From: Oscillatoriales cyanobacterium | GTDB lineage: Bacteria > Cyanobacteriota > Cyanobacteriia > Cyanobacteriales > Microcoleaceae | Reading direction: 5' to 3' | NCBI GenBank assembly: GCA_004293365.1 | Contig: RDYN01000046.1 | Coordinates: 1-64,000 of the forward strand | DNA length: 64,000 nt | Part shown: positions 45,704 through 54,719 of the stretch, piece by piece | Position numbering within the stretch: position 1 is the first letter of the stretch | Layout of the letters: each line of letters starts with the position of its first letter | Position numbers and translations under genes: made by a program | Notes under the pieces: model-generated | What the model saw: the letters and a program-made list of their open reading frames with translations, nothing else | Told to the model about the DNA's origin: nothing | Databases searched by the model: none

Positions 45704-46936
45704 ATGAATCCTATAAAAATTTTGGTAGTAGAAGACGAAATAATTGTCGCCCAGGACATAGCAGGCCGATTAAAAAAGCTGGGTTATGCAGTAACAGCTA
45801 TTGTTGCTTCAGGAGAAGAAGCTATAGAAAAAGTAGACGAAAGTCCGCCAGATTTAGTGCTGATGGATATCGTGCTTAAAGGTGAGATGGACGGCGTGAC
45901 AGCAGCCGAAAAAATCAGAAAGAAGATAGATGTACCGACAGTATTTTTAACAGCTTATGCCGACGATAAAACGATGCAAAGAGCGAAAATTACAGACCCA
46001 TTCGGTTACATTATCAAACCATTTCAACAAAATGATTTGCGGGTGGCGATCGAGATTGCCCTCCACAGGCACGAAATCGAAACCAAAATGCGAGCAGCTC
46101 TCAAAGCTTCGGAAGCAGCCAGAGAGTCGGTGGAAGAAAAAGCGCACCGCCAAAACCAGTATATTTCAATGGCTGCTCACGAATTGCGTAACCCGCTGAA
46201 CACAATTTTAATCTCTGCCGAGCTCCTAGAGCTCGATCGCGCTCGCCGCAGTGAGGAATCTCAAGTCAAAACCCTGCGCCTAGTGCACTCAGCTACCCAA
46301 AAGATGAACCAGCTAATCGACGATATGCTGTTCATGGGCCGAGCAGAAGCAGGAAGACTCAAATGCAATCCATTACCGATAAATTTAGTCGAATTTTGTC
46401 AAGATTTGCTGGATCAATTGCAGTTAGGACATGAAGCCAAGCACACACTAAGATTAAGCCCGTCAGGCGTTACCAGCGCGATGTTAGATCAACAATTGCT
46501 GCACGGCATTATTTCTAACTTAATCGTCAACGCCATAAAATATTCTCCCGACGGCGGGCAAATAACCTTAGAATTGGAATGCCGTCTACCAGGCGAGGGA
46601 GACAAAGAAGCTATTTTTTGTTTGTCTCCTCAGTGTTTGTTTCCCAATTCCCAATTTACCAATATTAACTCTCCTTTGCTAATTATCCGCATCCGAGACG
46701 AAGGTATGGGCATCCCAGAAACCGAAGTAGGGAAAATATTTGAAATGTTTTACCGCTGCAAGAATAGTGGAAAGATTAAAGGTAACGGTTTGGGATTGAC
46801 GATTGTTAAAAAAGCTGTGGATTTGCAAGGAGGTGCGATCGCCTGCGAAAGCAAAATCGGGGTTGGTACGACCTTTACAGTCGCGCTTCCTTATGTTGCC
46901 CTTTCCTCGAAAACTCAGAGATCGGACAGCGGTTGA
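45704..46936 (+). CDS. Receiver-histidine kinase hybrid
   Basis: This 410-residue protein begins with a receiver domain (1-125): acidic pair VVEDE, phospho-acceptor Asp in LVLMDIVLKG, the Thr/Tyr-type switch FLTAYAD and Lys in YIIKPF. A linker helix, HisKA with His in AAHELRNPLNT (about 160) and HATPase_c (NLIVNAIKYSPDGG, DEGMGIPE, GNGLGLTIVKK) follow. The loop between N and G1 boxes carries an unusual segment (CLSPQCLFPNSQFTNINSP) that resembles translated intergenic CCCAATTCCCAA repeat. The last codons (RSDSG) run into a 63-bp repeat. The operon partner is the multi-PAS kinase. Confidence 0.9.
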   Translation: MNPIKILVVEDEIIVAQDIAGRLKKLGYAVTAIVASGEEAIEKVDESPPDLVLMDIVLKGEMDGVTAAEKIRKKIDVPTVFLTAYADDKTMQRAKITDPFGYIIKPFQQNDLRVAIEIALHRHEIETKMRAALKASEAARESVEEKAHRQNQYISMAAHELRNPLNTILISAELLELDRARRSEESQVKTLRLVHSATQKMNQLIDDMLFMGRAEAGRLKCNPLPINLVEFCQDLLDQLQLGHEAKHTLRLSPSGVTSAMLDQQLLHGIISNLIVNAIKYSPDGGQITLELECRLPGEGDKEAIFCLSPQCLFPNSQFTNINSPLLIIRIRDEGMGIPETEVGKIFEMFYRCKNSGKIKGNGLGLTIVKKAVDLQGGAIACESKIGVGTTFTVALPYVALSSKTQRSDSG

Positions 46937-47020
46937 AACCGCTGTCGCGAGTCAAACATGCGCCTGCCTCCGCAGGTTGAAGATGCAGACGACGGTTGAA
47001 ACCGCTGTCGCGAGTCAAAC
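46930..47020. repeat. Two 28-bp direct repeats (CGGTTGAAACCGCTGTCGCG)
   Basis: Identical 28-bp copies starting CGGTTGAAACCG and ending GAGTCAAAC begin at 46930 and 46993, period 63. The core GGTTGAAACC is palindromic. The first copy overlaps the stop of the hybrid kinase gene. Confidence 0.8.
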
Positions 47021-47054
47021 TTGCACCCACTAGAGAGCGGGTTGAAGTCTGCAA

Positions 47055-47639
47055 CTAATCATCAAAGCGTTGCAAAATCCACTCAACCCCCGCAGCTAAA
47101 TTTGCAGCAATAAAATCCGGTTTAGTATGGTGCTGATACTCGCCGCTCAACACGCTTTCCCCGTAACCAGTCTGCACCAAAATACCAGTACAACCGGCAT
47201 TGTGAGCCATATCAACATCAGTCGCTTTATCCCCCACCATAAAACTATTCGACAAATCCAAATCGTGTTCCCAAGCCGCCGCTACCAACATCCCCGTATT
47301 CGGTTTTCGCCAAGTCGTATACCGGGTAAATTCTGGATTTGTTCCGCCTTCTGCTTCGCTCAAATAAGGACAATAATAAAGAGCATCTAACCTCGCTCCG
47401 GCTTCTTTTTTTAGTAACAAACACAGGCGTTTGTGCAAAGCTTCAACGTGGCTGACTGGATAATAACCCCTCGCAGGCCCCGATTGATTGGAAACCAAAC
47501 AGCAAAATATTTGTCTGTCATTTAAACGGCGTACAGCTTCGGCTGTGCCGGGGATTAAATTCAAGTCTTCTAATTTGTGAATGTAGCCAGCTTCGATATT
47601 GAGGACGCCATCGCGGTCGAGAAATACTGCTCGTTTCAT
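47055..47639 (-). CDS. gmhB: HAD phosphatase, D-glycero-D-manno-heptose bisphosphate phosphatase-like
   Basis: This 194-residue protein fits the HAD histidinol-phosphate/GmhB subgroup. Motif I is FLDRDGVLN (nucleophile and acid Asp), motif II VSNQSGPARG, motif III region WRKPNTGML, and motif IV MVGDKATDVDMA. The zinc-loop Cys/His set of classical GmhB is only partly present (YYCPYLSEAEGG), so the exact substrate could differ. It would remove a phosphate from a sugar bisphosphate for lipopolysaccharide or glycan synthesis. It is convergent with the kinase operon, single gene. Confidence 0.8.
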   Translation of the reverse strand: MKRAVFLDRDGVLNIEAGYIHKLEDLNLIPGTAEAVRRLNDRQIFCCLVSNQSGPARGYYPVSHVEALHKRLCLLLKKEAGARLDALYYCPYLSEAEGGTNPEFTRYTTWRKPNTGMLVAAAWEHDLDLSNSFMVGDKATDVDMAHNAGCTGILVQTGYGESVLSGEYQHHTKPDFIAANLAAGVEWILQRFDD

Positions 47640-47824
47640 AGAATTGCGATCGGATTGTAGATACTGTCTGGAACTGTCAAGGAGTAGCGCTCAAATAATT
47701 TGCGATCGAAGGCTTTTGGGATTTCTAAAATCTCCAAAGCCGTGGGACTCCAATTATACTCTAGCTACCCTGAAAAATCAAGACAGTATCTACAGATATT
47801 GCAATTAATTTATCCGCCCAGTCA

Positions 47825-48544
47825 CTACTTTTTGTACCAAGCTTGGCGCCACTGTTTCATTTGCTCAATCTCTTGCTTTTGCGAAGTCAAAATCTCTTGA
47901 GATAATTTCTTCATTTCCGGCCGTTTCGACTTCTTCAACGCATCTTGGGCCATCACTAAAGCTCCTTCGTGGTGGGGAATCATCGCATGCAGAAATCGCA
48001 GGTCAAATTCAGCATCAGCAGCGCCTAAATCCATGCTCATCATCATGCTTTGCATTTGTTCGGGAGTCATTGGCATCATGTGACCCATTTGAGCTTGATA
48101 AGCCATTGGCGTACTGTCGGCTTTGGCATACCAAGTTTTTCGCCACTGTTTCATTTGATTGATTTCGCGGTTTTGAGCGGCAATAATGTTATTAGCTAGT
48201 TTTTTCATTTCCGGGCGTTGGGATTTGTTTAGCACATCTTTTGCCATGTTTACAGCACCTTGATGGTGTACTGTCATGCCATCAATAAATCGCAAATCGT
48301 AGTCGGCATCCGCCGGGCCTAAATCCATTGACATATTGTGATTCATGCCATGATTCATACCATCCATTCTGCCACTTTGTCCCGCGTCTTGCTTGTTGTT
48401 CGCTTGGGTTGCTGCGGTAATATTTGGGGCTTGAGTTGGGCTGGTAGGAGATTTTGAACAAGCTGCTAGAATTCCGCTGGTTGCGGTGGCTGTGGCGGTC
48501 AATATTAGTGCTGCCAAGCCTGTTTTTAATGAAATTGGTTTCAT
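47825..48544 (-). CDS. DUF305 lipoprotein with two ferritin-like repeats
   Basis: The 239-residue reading starts at ATG 48544 (MKPISLKTGL), giving a lipobox signal (GILAAC) with Cys at about residue 29; an upstream ATG at 48607 would bury it. A Met/His-rich linker (MDGMNHGMNHNMSMD) suits copper binding. Two DUF305 helical units follow: DLRFIDGMTVHHQGAVNMAKD and DLRFLHAMIPHHEGALVMAQD, each ending in EIxQMKQWRxxWY. DUF305 proteins are commonly found with copper resistance genes, and the divergent neighbour here is a copper chaperone and CopA. A periplasmic metal-binding role is inferred. Confidence 0.85.
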   Translation of the reverse strand: MKPISLKTGLAALILTATATATSGILAACSKSPTSPTQAPNITAATQANNKQDAGQSGRMDGMNHGMNHNMSMDLGPADADYDLRFIDGMTVHHQGAVNMAKDVLNKSQRPEMKKLANNIIAAQNREINQMKQWRKTWYAKADSTPMAYQAQMGHMMPMTPEQMQSMMMSMDLGAADAEFDLRFLHAMIPHHEGALVMAQDALKKSKRPEMKKLSQEILTSQKQEIEQMKQWRQAWYKK

Positions 48545-48708
48545 AGATTTCAGCTTGTCACCGAGAGATGAAATTAAGATGAAATTTACAAAAATTTCAA
48601 ATCTCAAATCTCAAATCTCAAATCTACTTGACTCTCCTGCTAACTGGAGACTTTACAATGGAGTTAATTCATCTATGAAGCAGAGTAGTTTCTGCTGAGG
48701 TTCCAATT

Positions 48709-48909
48709 ATGAATTTACAGCTAAAAGTTCCCAAAATGGCTTGTTCGGCTTGTGTGAATACAATAACAAAAGCAGTTCAAGCCATTGACTCAGCCGCTAC
48801 TGTTGAGGCGGATCTCAAGACAAAATTGGTCGCGATTCAAACCGCTAAGCCGGAAAGTGAGGTTAAAAAAGCGATCGCATCTGCTGGCTATCCAGTCAGT
48901 AGATTTTAG
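48709..48909 (+). CDS. HMA-domain copper chaperone
   Basis: This 66-residue protein is a lone heavy-metal-associated domain with the metal motif MACSACV (Cys at residues 12 and 15) and the betaalphabeta-betaalphabeta pattern ending SAGYPVSRF. It is the Atx1/CopZ type: it carries Cu(I) to CopA, encoded 276 bp downstream. The divergent DUF305 gene shares the short intergenic region, which may hold a shared metal-responsive promoter. Confidence 0.85.
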   Translation: MNLQLKVPKMACSACVNTITKAVQAIDSAATVEADLKTKLVAIQTAKPESEVKKAIASAGYPVSRF

Positions 48910-48963
48910 ATTTTAGATTTTAGATTTATATCATGTCCGCAGAGAACGACCATGATAAGATTT

Positions 48964-49020
48964 GTTTGTAGTGAGGACTTCAGTCCTCATAATCAGAGGA
49001 CTGAAGTCCTCACTACAAAC
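48964..49020. repeat. Perfect 25-bp inverted repeat of the GTAGTGAGGACT family
   Basis: Arms at 48964-48988 and 48996-49020 are perfect reverse complements around a 7-base loop (core TAGTGAGGACTTCAGTCC). The family recurs three times in the MBOAT upstream region (57325-57804). It lies between the copper chaperone and copA. Confidence 0.9.
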
Positions 49021-49185
49021 CGTTTTTATTATAGTAGTAATTTAGAGGAGATAATATTACTCCACAGATGAACCTTGGAGATTTAATAAAAGTCTAAAAT
49101 TTTTGATTCTCCACCACCGCCCTGCGGTGGCTTGTATCCATTTTTGGGGGTCATTTGCAGGCAGAAAGTAATTGTCTAATTTAGG

Positions 49186-51444
49186 ATGGCATTTATGGAC
49201 AATCTCACACTTAAATTGCGGGGCATGAGTTGTGCAGCTTGTGCTTCCTCTATCGAACAAGCAATTCAATCTGTCCCCGGCGTAAGTGAGTGCAGCGTCA
49301 ATTTTGGGATGGAACAAGCAACCATCCAATACGACTCGAAGCAAACCAACTTAGCAATCATTCAAGAAGCTGTTGATGCGGCGGGATACGAAGCTTTGCC
49401 CCTGCAAGAAATGGCAGGGGATGATGCAGAAAAAGCCGATCGCAAATCCGCATCTCAAAACTTGCAGCGAAAACTCTGGATCGCAGGCAGCATCAGCATT
49501 ATACTGGTTTTGGGTGGCATTCCAACCATGACAGGCGTTCACCTGCCATTCATTCCCCCATGGCTGCACAATTTTTGGCTGCAATTAGTGCTGACATCAC
49601 CAGTACAGTTTTGGTGCGGTAAATCGTTTTATGTCGGGGCTTGGAAATCCTTTAAACGGCGCGTCGCAACTATGGATACCCTGATTGCTTTGGGGACAAG
49701 TGCTGCTTACTTTTATTCGGTATTTGTGACATTTTTCCCCGGTTTCTTCACTTCCCAAGGTTTGACTCCCAGCGTTTATTACGAAGTTGCCGCCAGCGTT
49801 GTCGCCTTAATTTTGTTGGGGAAAAACCTAGAAAATCGGGCGAAGGGAGAGACTTCGGAAGCAATTCGCAAACTCATGGGTTTGCAAGCAAAAACTGCTC
49901 GAATTATTTGCAACGGAGAAGAGTTAGAAGTACCCATCGCCCAAGTGGCAATTGGCGACATCGTGCAGGTGCGCCCGGGCGAGCAAATCCCCGTAGACGG
50001 AGAGGTGATTGAAGGTGCTTCGACGGTAGATGAAGCAATGGTTACGGGGGAAAGTTTGCCTGTCAAAAAGCAGCTTGGCGATGAAGTTATAGGAGCGACA
50101 ATTAACAAAACTGGCAGCTTTAAGTTTCGCGCGACAAGAGTTGGAAAAGATACATTTTTAGCTCAAATTGTCAAGATGGTGCAGGACGCCCAGGGCTCAA
50201 AAGCCCCGATTCAAAAGTTAGCAGACCAAGTAACAGGTTGGTTTGTTCCCGCAGTAATTGCCGTGGCTTTAGCTACTTTTATTATTTGGTTTAACGCGAC
50301 GGGTAACTTCACTTTGGCGACGGTGACAATGGTGGAAGTGCTGATTATCGCCTGTCCCTGTGCTTTGGGTTTGGCGACTCCGACTGCTGTGATGGTTGGC
50401 ACTGGAAAAGGTGCAGAAAATGGAATTTTAATTAAAGGAGCAGAGAGTTTAGAAAAAGCTCAAAGAATTCAAATTATTGTGTTAGATAAAACTGGAACGC
50501 TTACGGAAGGTAAGCCGACGGTAACTGATTTTGTGACAATTAAAGGAACGGCGGACAGCAATGAGTTAAAATTGCTGCAATTGGCGGCTTCTGTAGAGCG
50601 AAATTCCGAGCATCCTTTGGGGGAAGCTGTGGTGAGGTACGCTCAATCTCAAGAGGTGAAGTTGACAGATATTCAGGATTTTGAGGCGATCGCGGGCAGC
50701 GGCGTGCGAGGGGTTTCGAGGGGAAAGCCGATCGCCCTGGGAACCCTGAGATGGATGCAGGAATTGGGCTGCGATACTGAATATCTGGAGCTGCGCGCGC
50801 GAGCTTTTGAAGCTGCGAGCAAAACGGTGGTTTGGATGGCTGTAGAGGGCAAAATTGAGGCAATTCTGGGCATTGCTGATGCTCTGAAACCTTCGTCGGC
50901 GCGGGCGGTGAAGGCGCTGCAAAAACTCGGTTTGGAGGTGGCGGTGCTGACTGGGGATAACCGATCGACTGCGGAGTCGATCGCCCGATCCGTAGGAATT
51001 ACTCGCATTTTTGCCGAAGTTAGACCCGACCAAAAAGCCGCTCAAATCCAAGCGCTGCAAGGGGAAGGCAAAATTGTGGCGATGGTGGGAGACGGGATTA
51101 ACGATGCACCGGCTTTGGCCGCTTCGGATGTGGGAATTGCGATCGGTACCGGCACAGATGTGGCGATCGCAGCCAGCGATATTACCTTAATTTCAGGAGA
51201 TTTGCAAGGGATAGTTACAGCAATTCAACTTTCGGGCGCCACCATGCGGAACATCCGCGAAAATCTGTTTTTTGCCTTTATTTACAACATCGCTGGAATA
51301 CCGATCGCAGCGGGCGTTTTGTACCCAATTTTTGGCTGGCTGCTCAATCCGATTATCGCTGGTGCAGCAATGGCTTTCAGTTCTCTTTCGGTAGTGACTA
51401 ATGCTTTGCGATTGCGGCATTTTAAAGCCAAATCTATTGTATAA
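49186..51444 (+). CDS. copA: Copper-exporting P1B-type ATPase
   Basis: This 752-residue protein has an N-terminal HMA domain ([14 protein letters not shown], Cys at about 14 and 17), eight membrane helices, the actuator TGES loop (VTGESLPV), the membrane metal site CPC in [15 protein letters not shown], the phosphorylation motif [11 protein letters not shown], the HP dipeptide (SEHPLGEAV) and the [10 protein letters not shown] hinge. CPC plus HMA indicates Cu(I)/Ag(I) export (or thylakoid delivery, PacS/CtaA-like; the two cannot be separated by motif). The first of two close ATGs (49186, 49195) is used. Confidence 0.95.
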   Translation: MAFMDNLTLKLRGMSCAACASSIEQAIQSVPGVSECSVNFGMEQATIQYDSKQTNLAIIQEAVDAAGYEALPLQEMAGDDAEKADRKSASQNLQRKLWIAGSISIILVLGGIPTMTGVHLPFIPPWLHNFWLQLVLTSPVQFWCGKSFYVGAWKSFKRRVATMDTLIALGTSAAYFYSVFVTFFPGFFTSQGLTPSVYYEVAASVVALILLGKNLENRAKGETSEAIRKLMGLQAKTARIICNGEELEVPIAQVAIGDIVQVRPGEQIPVDGEVIEGASTVDEAMVTGESLPVKKQLGDEVIGATINKTGSFKFRATRVGKDTFLAQIVKMVQDAQGSKAPIQKLADQVTGWFVPAVIAVALATFIIWFNATGNFTLATVTMVEVLIIACPCALGLATPTAVMVGTGKGAENGILIKGAESLEKAQRIQIIVLDKTGTLTEGKPTVTDFVTIKGTADSNELKLLQLAASVERNSEHPLGEAVVRYAQSQEVKLTDIQDFEAIAGSGVRGVSRGKPIALGTLRWMQELGCDTEYLELRARAFEAASKTVVWMAVEGKIEAILGIADALKPSSARAVKALQKLGLEVAVLTGDNRSTAESIARSVGITRIFAEVRPDQKAAQIQALQGEGKIVAMVGDGINDAPALAASDVGIAIGTGTDVAIAASDITLISGDLQGIVTAIQLSGATMRNIRENLFFAFIYNIAGIPIAAGVLYPIFGWLLNPIIAGAAMAFSSLSVVTNALRLRHFKAKSIV

Positions 51445-51463
51445 ATTAGGAGGAATTTGAAAA

Positions 51464-51730
51464 ATGTTTAGCCAGCGTCAAGTTTTAGGAAGTCTCGCAG
51501 GTTTAGGAATTATCCTCGGAATTGCGTCGGGAGTTCGAGCAAATCAAATATCAACCCATCCGGCAAATTCAACAGCTCAATTTCGGCAGATTGAACAGCC
51601 GCTAAGTTTAAAAATTGGCATAACAGCAGGCGGATTGAGCTTAATTGGTTTAGAATTATGGTGGTTTTTGTTCAGTAAAACTCAAGCTAAGCCTCAATAC
51701 GGTTCAGTTAAGCCCGGAGATCCCCCCTAG
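51464..51730 (+). CDS. Small membrane protein following copA
   Basis: This 88-residue protein has an N-terminal signal/anchor (LGSLAGLGIILGIASGVRA), a short extracytoplasmic loop and a second helix (IGITAGGLSLIGLELWWFLF). It starts 20 bp after copA with AGGAGG-type ribosome site (TTAGGAGGAATTTG), so it is in the same operon. The last residues (KPGDPP) are read from a CCCCCCTTAACAAGGGG-type repeat, showing that the repeat supplies the stop. No family recognised; linked to copper export by position only. Confidence 0.7.
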   Translation: MFSQRQVLGSLAGLGIILGIASGVRANQISTHPANSTAQFRQIEQPLSLKIGITAGGLSLIGLELWWFLFSKTQAKPQYGSVKPGDPP

Positions 51731-51869
51731 CCCCCCTTAACAAGGGGGGGACAAGAGAATTGTCTTTCGTCCCCCTACAACCAGGAGGATGCGAGGGGGA
51801 TCTCCGGGGGACAAGAGAATTGTCTTTCGTCCCCCTACAACCAGGGGGATGCGAGGGGGATCTCCGGGG
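51731..51869. repeat. Two 60-bp direct repeats of the CCCCCTTAACAAGGGGG family
   Basis: After a CCCCCCTTAACAAGGGGG hairpin, two copies (about 51750 and 51810) of ACAAGAGAATTGTCTTTCG-containing sequence follow, with CCCCCTACAACCAGG and GATGCGAGGGGGATCTCCGG. Related remnants lie at 54480-54560 and 61104-61280. Confidence 0.8.
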
Positions 51870-51987
51870 CACAAACAGTTTTAACAATCGCGTATCGAGC
51901 TAAAATCAAGTAAATTTTCCCGGGGCGTTTTTTTTCAGCGAAATCTCGCTAAAATTGATCGAGCTTAAAAAATTTGGAGTGAGCTAA

Positions 51988-52416
51988 ATGCAACTACTAC
52001 ACACGATGCTCCGAGTCGGAAACCTGGAAGAGTCCCTCAAATTTTACACCGAGGTTCTGGGGATGAGATTGCTGCGGCAAAAGGACTATCCAGATGGTAA
52101 ATTTACTCTGGCTTTTGTGGGCTACGGCGACGAATCCGACACTACAGTTTTGGAATTAACGTACAATTGGGGCGTCGCAGAGTACAATTTGGGTGATGCT
52201 TACGGTCATATTGCGATCGGCGTTGACGACATTTACGGTACTTGTGAAGAAATTAAAGCCCGCGGCGGCAAAGTTACTCGCGAACCGGGCCCGATGAAGC
52301 ACGGTTCAACTGTCATCGCTTTTGTACAAGATCCTGATGGATATAAAGTTGAATTAATCCAATTCAAAAATCAAGGTAGCAGCAGTCAGAAACTAACTGC
52401 GGAAGCAGCATCTTAG
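51988..52416 (+). CDS. gloA: Lactoylglutathione lyase (glyoxalase I)
   Basis: This 142-residue protein is the Ni/Co-type single-domain-pair glyoxalase I. The metal ligands are His5 (LLHTMLRV), Glu in VLELTYNWG, His in YGHIAIGV and Glu in GYKVELIQF. It isomerises the hemithioacetal of methylglyoxal and glutathione to lactoylglutathione. The N-terminal [20 protein letters not shown] segment is typical. The tail after IQF (about 15 Ser/Gln-rich residues) is extra compared with short family members. Single gene. Confidence 0.95.
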   Translation: MQLLHTMLRVGNLEESLKFYTEVLGMRLLRQKDYPDGKFTLAFVGYGDESDTTVLELTYNWGVAEYNLGDAYGHIAIGVDDIYGTCEEIKARGGKVTREPGPMKHGSTVIAFVQDPDGYKVELIQFKNQGSSSQKLTAEAAS

Positions 52417-52430
52417 TCGTGGTAGTCGTG

Positions 52431-52493
52431 GTAGGGTGCGTCAGCAACAAACTTTTTGACTTACGTTAAAACTCCGGTTCTGACGCACCCTAC
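52431..52493. repeat. GTAGGGTGCGTCAG palindromic element
   Basis: Perfect 14-bp arms (52431-52444 and 52480-52493) surround AT-rich DNA. It is the same family as 40770-40907 and may also end gloA transcription. The TCGTGGTAG unit before it is duplicated. Confidence 0.8.
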
Positions 52494-52523
52494 AAAGGGG
52501 ATGCGAAAGGATTTTCAACACTT

Positions 52524-54296
52524 TTAATTCGATCGCACCGACGGTACAAATTGCTGCAAGTAACTCTTTTGCCACAAAATAGAAAAACTGTTGCCTATTT
52601 GGCTTAAACTATCAAATTTAGGAATCAATTGAGATTCTCGGCGCTTGTCTAACGAAGCTAGCGTCGCAAAGAATATAGATAATACTAACAAAAATATCAC
52701 CATCACAATAAAAAACATAGTCCAATAGACTAGAAATTCACTTTGGTAGTAGTTGACGGTCAATATCGAGTTAATCACTGCATCGGATAAATACAAAAGC
52801 AGCCCTGTTGAAAACCACACTCCTAACAATAGCCACGTCCACTTAAACATCTGTGTTGCAGTCTTGTTATTTTTGGACGCCGAAAGTTCTAAATCTCTAA
52901 TTTTGCTGTTAATTTTTGATGTGACTTCATACAAAGTAGACTGCAAAGAATCTCTGATTAAATTCAAATCGTTGTCGAGGTTTATGCACTGCTCGGACGT
53001 GCTTTTGTCAACACTCACGTTTTGGAGTTTCCTGCGGTGTTCAGCCAGTTTATTACCAAGGGTCTGATCCCATTCTTGCAGCCGCTCTACTGTCAAATAC
53101 AAAAGTTCCCTATTTGCATCTAACAAGCTCTGACAATCTAGAATCGACTTAACTAACTTGCTCAAATTGTTAATATGTTCGTCTACAGTATTTTGGTATT
53201 CCCTCTGTTTATCTGACAAGAAATTTGCCATTGCGACATCATCGCCGCACAGCGACACAGCATCAGAATACACGCCGTCAATTTCCTTTTTACCTAGATA
53301 TAGTGACGCTTTGCACTCCTCAATTTCGGGAATGGTCAGAGATTCTAAAGACTGATGTTCTACATGAAATTTATATAGGAGCGCTGTCATAATTTGCGCC
53401 GATTTTCGGTCTAGCCGATCTTGGTAAGGTTCTAACATAATTGCCGCTCGATTTTTGATCGCCGCCTCCGGGTGGTGCAGAAACTCAAAAACTTTGGCAA
53501 CTATTTGGGAGAATTCCCACTCCTTAAAATTATTTTTCGCCACATCCAAAAAGTTGGTGATGGCTGCATCCTTTTCGGCATGAAATTTGTACCCATCATC
53601 CGTAACTGCGATCGCAGGAAATACGCGATCGATCCAAAACAGATATTCCTCGCAATCCATTAACACACCCAGCAGCAGCCAGCTAGGGCCGTAGACCCAA
53701 AAATCGAGACAATTCTCGTATTCCTTACCGCTGTCCATTCTGCTGTTGTCGCTCAAAGCAAATTTATTGCTGGCTAACAGTTTAATTTGCTCTTCTACAA
53801 CCCGCTGCTCAATTTCTGCTGCATTAATTGTGACATGGCCAGCAGATTCCTTGCCTTGTGCTTGCCATTCATCCAACAAAATTGACTGAATGCTAACAGC
53901 AGCACACCACCGAATTAAAGGAGTCGCTCCCTCATACGCTTCCTGTTCCAACACCGCCAGCCGATTTTCGCTAAAATCACTTGATACAGGTTCCTCACTT
54001 GATATAATACCCTCTCGCACCTTGCCAACTGCTTGAATTGCCAAAGCCCGAAACAGCAAATTTGGATGCGGTTTTCTAGCGGACTCCGGTATATCTTCCC
54101 CTAATCTTCCGCTTTTGGGCACGTCCAAAACTTCAGCAAAAGGACCGATTCCGCATTGTTGGAAGATGCCTTCAACGGTGTTTATTCTTTCCCAAGGTTG
54201 AGTATATTTGGTGAGACTGAAGATGAGCGCTGTGTCGCTGCACTCCATTGACTCAGGGATGCTAGTGCGATCGATTTTCCAGAGATTGCTTGTCAT
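52524..54296 (-). CDS. Large helical protein with C-terminal membrane hairpin, unknown
   Basis: The 590-residue product starts at ATG 54296 (MTSNLWKIDRT); a further ATG at 54314 is possible. Residues about 1-330 are helical and HEAT-like (LFRALAIQAVGKV, IRWCAAVSIQSILLDEW, AAIKNRAAIMLEPYQDRLD). About 330-480 forms a coiled coil (KQREYQNTVDEHINNLSKLV, LRDSLQSTLYEV). Two membrane helices follow (about 500-520 and 535-565), then a short basic cytoplasmic end. Family unrecognised. Architecture (soluble helical or scaffold part, coiled coil, terminal membrane hairpin) parallels the CHAT-linked protein at 27294-28868 but without visible sequence similarity. Confidence 0.65.
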   Translation of the reverse strand: MTSNLWKIDRTSIPESMECSDTALIFSLTKYTQPWERINTVEGIFQQCGIGPFAEVLDVPKSGRLGEDIPESARKPHPNLLFRALAIQAVGKVREGIISSEEPVSSDFSENRLAVLEQEAYEGATPLIRWCAAVSIQSILLDEWQAQGKESAGHVTINAAEIEQRVVEEQIKLLASNKFALSDNSRMDSGKEYENCLDFWVYGPSWLLLGVLMDCEEYLFWIDRVFPAIAVTDDGYKFHAEKDAAITNFLDVAKNNFKEWEFSQIVAKVFEFLHHPEAAIKNRAAIMLEPYQDRLDRKSAQIMTALLYKFHVEHQSLESLTIPEIEECKASLYLGKKEIDGVYSDAVSLCGDDVAMANFLSDKQREYQNTVDEHINNLSKLVKSILDCQSLLDANRELLYLTVERLQEWDQTLGNKLAEHRRKLQNVSVDKSTSEQCINLDNDLNLIRDSLQSTLYEVTSKINSKIRDLELSASKNNKTATQMFKWTWLLLGVWFSTGLLLYLSDAVINSILTVNYYQSEFLVYWTMFFIVMVIFLLVLSIFFATLASLDKRRESQLIPKFDSLSQIGNSFSILWQKSYLQQFVPSVRSN

Positions 54297-54719
54297 AATT
54301 TGTCGCCATGACAATTGCTAGATCTTAACGTCGTTGTCCGATGCTGAATGCAACTCTACATCTACTGCTGCTTTTTGTCAATATTAGTCTCGAACGCAGT
54401 TGACGCATAATAAGCTGGGAACCAAATTTCACGAGTATATTTCTGGTTGCTTCATGCGATCGAGTTCAGTAAAGGCTGATACCCCCTAGGCCTGATTAAG
54501 GAGAATAAGATAGTTCTTCAAGTCCCCCAACAATCAGGGCGATGCGAGGAACTCCGAAGGCTCGACAGTGTTAACTGAACGGTATGGTTGCTAAACCCGG
54601 TATTTTCCGTAGCAACCGGGTTGAGCGAGGCAAATATCTGTCGGCGACTAAGTATATAAATTTACACAAATCCGATAAAATGTCTAATTTGGAGGCTATT
54701 TTTATTTGCTCGAATCAAC
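54297..54719. other. Gap with repeat remnants
   Basis: It holds a CCCCCAACAATCAGGGCGATGCGAGG segment at about 54520-54560, related to the 51750 repeats, and AAACCCGGTATTTTCCGTAGCAACCGGGTT, a degenerate AAACCGGGTT element (54592-54622). A 69-codon plus-strand frame (54584-54793) crosses this and the end of the SGNH gene and is not supported. Confidence 0.55.
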
